Shown in pieces: positions 19,520 through 22,366 of a stretch of 22,366 bases of DNA. Positions within the stretch are counted from its first letter, which is position 1, and every line of letters begins with the position of its first letter. Source of the DNA: Chara braunii (lineage: Eukaryota > Streptophyta > Charophyceae > Charales > Characeae); the NCBI GenBank assembly GCA_003427395.1, contig BFEA01000012.1:3155139-3177504 (forward strand). Direction: 5' to 3'. The translations under genes were made by a program, and so were the position numbers. The notes under the pieces are model-generated. The model ran no database searches and was not told the origin of the DNA. It was given only the letters and a program-made list of their open reading frames with translations.

Positions 19520-19590
19520 GCCATGTCGCTCTGCTTTTTTTTTTTGTTTGTTTGTTTTGTTTTTAGTTTTTCACTGCCATGTCGCTCTGC
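19520..19590. mobile_element. Tail-only retroposon insertion with perfect 15-bp duplication
   Basis: GCCATGTCGCTCTGC at 19520-19534 is repeated exactly at 19576-19590. The 41 nt between (19535-19575) are almost only T with some G, ending in CACT; on the - strand this is an A-rich tail with almost no body. It looks like an extremely 5'-truncated - strand insertion. Confidence 0.75.
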
Positions 19591-19646
19591 TGAGAACATG
19601 TCTGTTCAGTTTCCTGGGAAGTTCTAAAGGATTGAAGGAATGACTA

Positions 19647-19751
19647 CCTTCTTCCCCCAAATACAACGTATGGTCATTTTAGCTGTATCTAGACTGAAAG
19701 ATGCCTCAAATGCAGCTATAATGACCGTACGTTGTATTCGGGGGAAGAAGG
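19647..19751. mobile_element. 105-bp MITE, copy 2 (Tc1/mariner-like)
   Basis: Inverted repeats of about 40 bp begin CCTTCTTCCCCC and continue AATACAACGTA, GGTCATT and TAGCTG on both ends. The left flank is TA (19645-19646); the right flank is TT (19752-19753), probably a mutated TA. It has the same length and the same terminal bases as 665-769, with a different interior. No coding capacity. Confidence 0.8.
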
Positions 19752-19851
19752 TTCCGAAATGGAACACCAGTACTTTGTGTTTCTCTTCATACCCCCTGCT
19801 CATCTCCCTGCCACTGCCTATTCTAGCTAAAACACAAAGAGATTTGAAGAC

Positions 19852-20104
19852 ACCAGGCTGGAAACCGGGTCCAGTGTCCCATAGGCCATAGACCACTAGT
19901 ATCAAGAAAAGGCTGGAAGCCGGGCCCACCAGGCTCGGGCTACCTAACCCAGTGGCCCTGGCTGGCCCCGGGCCCTCCCAGCAGTAGGCATTCTCAGGCA
20001 CAAATATAGATGGAGTGGCCAGCAGTAGGCTTACTAGGGGAGGCTGCTTATATCACCCCCCCTAGTAGGCGCGCCATGGCCTCGTTTCAAAAAAAGAAAA
20101 AAAC
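19852..20104 (-). repeat. Retroposon-derived fragment in reverse orientation, with local hairpin
   Basis: On the - strand near 19857-19881 the text reads GGGACACTGGACCCGG then TTTCCAGCC, the shared hairpin with a 5-bp stem. Two looser relatives follow (19911-19935 and about 19958-19981). A separate hairpin pairs 20029-20040 with 20059-20070 (ACTAGGGG/CCCCTAGT). An A-rich stretch lies at 20089-20104. The boundaries of any element are not clear. Confidence 0.45.
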
Positions 20105-20248
20105 AAAGTGCTTCTCTTCAAAGTTCATACTAAGTTCATAGGCATTATTTGTTTTGCGGCTTTTGCCAGATTGCAGTAAAGAAACAATGTGGGAAATATG
20201 ACTAATGTTGCCCCCCTTGGTTGGCGCATGGATGTGTTTTGGCCACAG
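20105..20248 (+). other. 3' end of the H2B intron
   Basis: This is non-coding sequence leading to the 3' splice site CCACAG at 20243-20248. No repeat recognised. The pyrimidine tract (TGTTTTGGCC) is short. Confidence 0.6.
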
Positions 20249-20365
20249 AGGTGCACCCTCACTTGCCGCGAGATCATGGCTGCTGTGCAACTTGTCCTCG
20301 GGGGAGAGCTTTCCAAGCATGCGATCCACCTGGCAACAGAGGTTCTCACCTTATTCAGTCAATGA
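20249..20365 (+). CDS. Histone H2B-like variant, last exon
   Basis: After the splice site CCACAG, the exon reads RCTLTC and then REIMAAVQLVLGGELSKHA, matching canonical R(S/P)TITS and REIQTAVRLLLPGELAKHA (human positions 86-110). It ends in ATEVLTLFSQ and a TGA stop at 20363-20365. With the exon at 1643-1756 it gives a continuous 76-residue H2B core with no gap or overlap. Conserved features are the REI motif with R92 and the GELxKHA segment of the last helix. Unusual features are G for P103, Q for R99, E for K116 and L for K120. K120 is the monoubiquitination site (K123 in yeast, the C-terminal lysine in plants). The C-terminus is slightly shorter than usual. Identity as H2B is very secure. 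Whether it is a specialised variant or under relaxed selection is open. Confidence 0.9.
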   Translation, partial: RCTLTCREIMAAVQLVLGGELSKHAIHLATEVLTLFSQ

Positions 20366-20414
20366 TTGTCCAAAGTTGAAAACTGATATCCTTCTGCATT
20401 TGAGAAGCCATCAT

Positions 20415-20476
<62 letters not shown>

Positions 20477-20480
20477 TGTC
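20366..20480 (+). repeat. Start of H2B 3' flank with CT/GT microsatellite
   Basis: A CT repeat (about 20417-20459) passes directly into a GT repeat (about 20460-20479). It begins 52 nt after the H2B stop and may lie in the 3' UTR. A shorter GT/CA inverted pair follows near 20514-20545. Several overlapping open frames here are products of the repeat. Confidence 0.85.
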
Positions 20481-21840
20481 TTGTATGCGCGTGCGCCATG
20501 GTCCTGCACACCCAGACCCACACACAATCTTTGTGTGTGTGTGTCTGAAACAAACATGCAAACACACTCTCGTAGCCAGTCGCTCACTTCCTCTGTGGCT
20601 CTCTTTTCCTTGTTCGGATCGCACATTTGGCCACTTGTACCGTGGAGAAGAGGCATGTGGAAGTTTGGGTGTGCCCGTCATGTGAAGCAATGTACATAGT
20701 CCACTATGAAGGTGCTAGGTTTAAGAGATGAGATGGTAGACACTGTATGATTTTCCAGTAGTATCTTGGGAAGCTTATATTTGAAAATGGGGCCTGGCCT
20801 GTAGAACAGCCTGGCCCATAGAGCAAGTAGTATGTAATCCACAGGGCGATGAGGAAGTGAGGACGATATTCTGGTTTTCCACTCTCAGACTGTACATTCC
20901 ACAGGGTGCTAATCCTGATCACCTAGTAGCAGACATCCTTGTGACATCGCTTTTATTCCCTTTTACTTATGCTTCTAGTAGTGTAGACCCTCTTGGACAC
21001 CTTTTGCACTTTCTTTTCTCATCCTTTCAAGATCTGATTCAGAAGGTCAGCTGAGAACTCGCTATTCGTCTTCAATATGGAGAATGCCGCAGAAGAACGT
21101 TCAACGAGCTTCGACGAAGCAGATGCAGCCACTTTGGCTGGCCAACCTGGCACAACATATGGCCAGTGTCACAGTTTGATTTTTGCCCTTTTTCATCTGT
21201 GAACATTTTCAATAAGAAGACTTTCCCCTCAATAGCCCACCACAATGGCCCCTGCAGCCTCTCATTGCACTAGGATAGGTGCTCTTTTTGGGGTCAAAAA
21301 CATATTCATGTTCAATCATGCTCTCGTTGGTCGTCATTGGGCTTATTACTCTCCTTCGGACTACTCCAGTTTTCATCTGCTTCCTGACGTTTAGAGCCTC
21401 CGGTTAACAAATCAATGTCCATGAAATGCTTTGTACTAAGATCGTAGTCAAATCGTACGGATGGCTACATGCCGCGGGGTCGCTATTGGTGTAGTTGGTT
21501 GTACTTTTTCGCCGCAGAAACAGTGCAAAGCTCCAATCTATTATTGGGACCTGCATTTGGTTACCAGCCCCGCACCATCAGGTAGGTTTGTATCATTCAT
21601 CTGCCAATGAGGCATCAGAGTCTGGTTTGAAATGGTTCCCCAACCATCCTTTGGGACAGCTGTGAAAATTGGAAGGATAGCACGGACCCTTTGCGAAGAT
21701 CACACACATGAAAGGATGGATGTCCAATCTGGGTAGCATCCTGTACGCATATGCAGGGAGTACAGTGTACGTACTCCGGACTACAGGTACTAACATTGGA
21801 GTACACGCACTTGCTGAAAATCGCGTGCACGCATACAAAA
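20481..21840. other. Downstream non-coding stretch, nothing recognised
   Basis: I see no gene or element that I can support. A 41-codon frame at 21077-21202 on the + strand begins MENAAEERS and has no recognisable homology. Around 21740-21810 several short GTAC-rich inverted repeats occur (GGAGTAC with GTACTCC), just upstream of the hammerhead core. Confidence 0.45.
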
Positions 21841-21847
21841 ACTCCTC

Positions 21848-21876
21848 CTGATGAGTCGGTGAAACTCCGACGAAAC
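21848..21876 (+). ncRNA. Hammerhead ribozyme core
   Basis: CTGATGA (21848-21854) is followed by a perfect 5-bp stem II, GTCGG/CCGAC (21855-21859 with 21867-21871), with loop TGAAACT. Then comes GAAAC (21872-21876), so every conserved core base on this side is present and in order. Hammerhead RNAs cleave themselves at an NUH triplet between stems III and I. I could not find a cleavage strand with convincing stems I and III within about 100 nt on either side. It may therefore be a degraded copy, or one whose other strand lies further away. It is about 1.5 kb downstream of the H2B stop, on the same strand. Retrozymes and Penelope-like elements carry such motifs, but no other part of either was recognised. 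Confidence 0.7.
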
Positions 21877-21879
21877 AGT

Positions 21880-22165
21880 TTATCACAGCCCCTCGTTTGT
21901 TGTCCTCTTCTCCTCTCTGCCTAAAGGTTGAGCGCCGGCTGCCCCCATCCCCGTGTGTCACAAGGGCCCACTTGCACGCAGCCAAAAGGCAAAGAGCTAA
22001 AGAAAAGGAGGAGGAAACCAAAGCTCACAGAGGCAAGAGAAAGAGAAAGGGATTCAGTCAAAGAAAGGACAAGGGAAGAGGAAGGCCTATCAGTCAAACA
22101 AAGCAAATGACACATCCCATCGTTTTTTGAACTTTTTTCTTTTCTTCGGGAATTTGTTCTTTTTT
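21880..22165. other. Low-complexity purine-rich then T-rich stretch
   Basis: About 21990-22085 is rich in AG (AGAGAAAGAGAAAGG and similar) and gives open frames on both strands through composition. About 22125-22165 is T-rich. No gene supported. Confidence 0.5.
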
Positions 22166-22171
22166 TCTTTC

Positions 22172-22366
22172 CTCTTCTTCTTCTTCTTCTTCTTCTTCTT
22201 CTTCTTCTTCTTCTTCTTCTTCTTCTTCTTCATCATCATCCTTTTCTTTGTTTCCTTCTTCTTCTTCTTCTTCTTCTTCTTCTTCTTCTTCTTCTTCTTC
22301 TTCTTCTTCTTCTTCCTTTTCTTTGTTTTCTTCTTCTTCTTCTTCTTCTTCTTCTTCTTCTTCTTC
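22172..22366. repeat. TTC microsatellite, runs off the window
   Basis: Three TTC/CTT blocks are separated by CATCATCATCC-TTTTC-TTTG and a similar C-TTTTC-TTTG interruption. The interruptions near 22240 and 22317 resemble each other, so the array may be a higher-order repeat of about 80 bp. The right end is cut by the window edge. Confidence 0.95.

Larger units (their letters stand above)
1757..20248 (+). other. About 18.5-kb intron of the H2B-like gene
   Basis: The intron runs from GTACAA after codon K85 (human numbering) to CCACAG before codon R86. Both flanking exons are in phase 0 and the two protein pieces abut exactly as in canonical H2B (K then R). The length comes from accumulated insertions: two LINEs, a Ty3/gypsy remnant, MITEs, a possible SINE and several poly(A)-tailed retroposons. 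The polypyrimidine tract at the 3' site is weak (TGTTTTGGCCACAG). Plant H2B genes usually have few or no introns, whereas volvocine green algae have spliced histone genes. That the gene is spliced as drawn is inference from the exon fit. Confidence 0.82.

Noticed and set aside
20205-20699. 164-codon + strand frame and several - strand frames over the last H2B exon
   Set aside because: They are in the wrong frame for the H2B exon and run into the CT/GT microsatellite, which creates the open frames.
20857-21054. 65-codon + strand frame downstream of H2B
   Set aside because: No recognisable domain and no ATG-supported context; could be an exon but nothing supports it.
21077-21202. 41-codon ATG frame (begins MENAAEERS)
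   Set aside because: Reasonable amino-acid composition but too short and without homology or splice context to call.
1-22366. CRISPR arrays, bacterial operons, ribosome binding sites or phage genes
   Set aside because: No regular spaced repeats and no prokaryotic gene organisation; splice sites, poly(A) retroposons and microsatellites indicate a eukaryotic nuclear genome.

Overview
The window looks like nuclear DNA of a green plant of the streptophyte line. A charophyte alga such as Chara would fit, but the sequence does not prove this. The LINE here carries an ORF1 with a DUF4283-like RNA-binding region plus zinc knuckle, and an ORF2 ending in a zf-RVT-type zinc motif. That pairing is typical of plant L1-type elements. 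Most bases are transposons, low-complexity tracts and degraded repeats.

The one confident host gene is easy to miss because its exons are short. Two exons on the + strand (1643-1756 and 20249-20365) encode, in order and in matching phase 0, the second half of a divergent histone H2B. The first covers VHP through the central helix and the second covers REI through the C-terminus. Upstream exons with the N-terminal tail and first helix must lie before the window. The two exons are separated by an intron of about 18.5 kb (1757-20248), so nearly every mobile element here is intronic.

Inside the intron, from left to right: an 18-bp tandem repeat; a near-complete but dead L1-type LINE on the + strand (2084-10657, 19-bp target duplication) with ORF1, ORF2, a 599-bp internal duplication and a 42-nt A tail; a 233-bp foldback element (10665-10897); a 5'-truncated LINE of the same lineage on the - strand (10900-about 13239), so the two LINEs are tail to tail around the foldback element; a decayed Ty3/gypsy pol fragment (13240-about 14160); a possible tRNA-derived SINE head (about 14811-14880); a candidate 3.7-kb poly(A)-tailed insertion (15269-18948) with 16-bp target duplications, whose middle is a CpG-dense, non-repetitive stretch; a short retroposon with an 11-bp duplication (19281-19483); a tail-only insertion with a perfect 15-bp duplication (19535-19575); and a 105-bp MITE (19647-19751) whose equal-length relative lies at 665-769.

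A small hairpin (stem GCTGGA/TCCAGC, loop CCCGGTT) recurs near the 3' ends of both LINEs and of the retroposons that have no coding capacity. Some stem changes are compensatory. This suggests that the LINE machinery and its non-autonomous passengers share a 3' signal. Downstream of the H2B gene is a perfect hammerhead-ribozyme core on the + strand (21848-21876), without an obvious partner for stems I and III. The window ends in a long TTC microsatellite.
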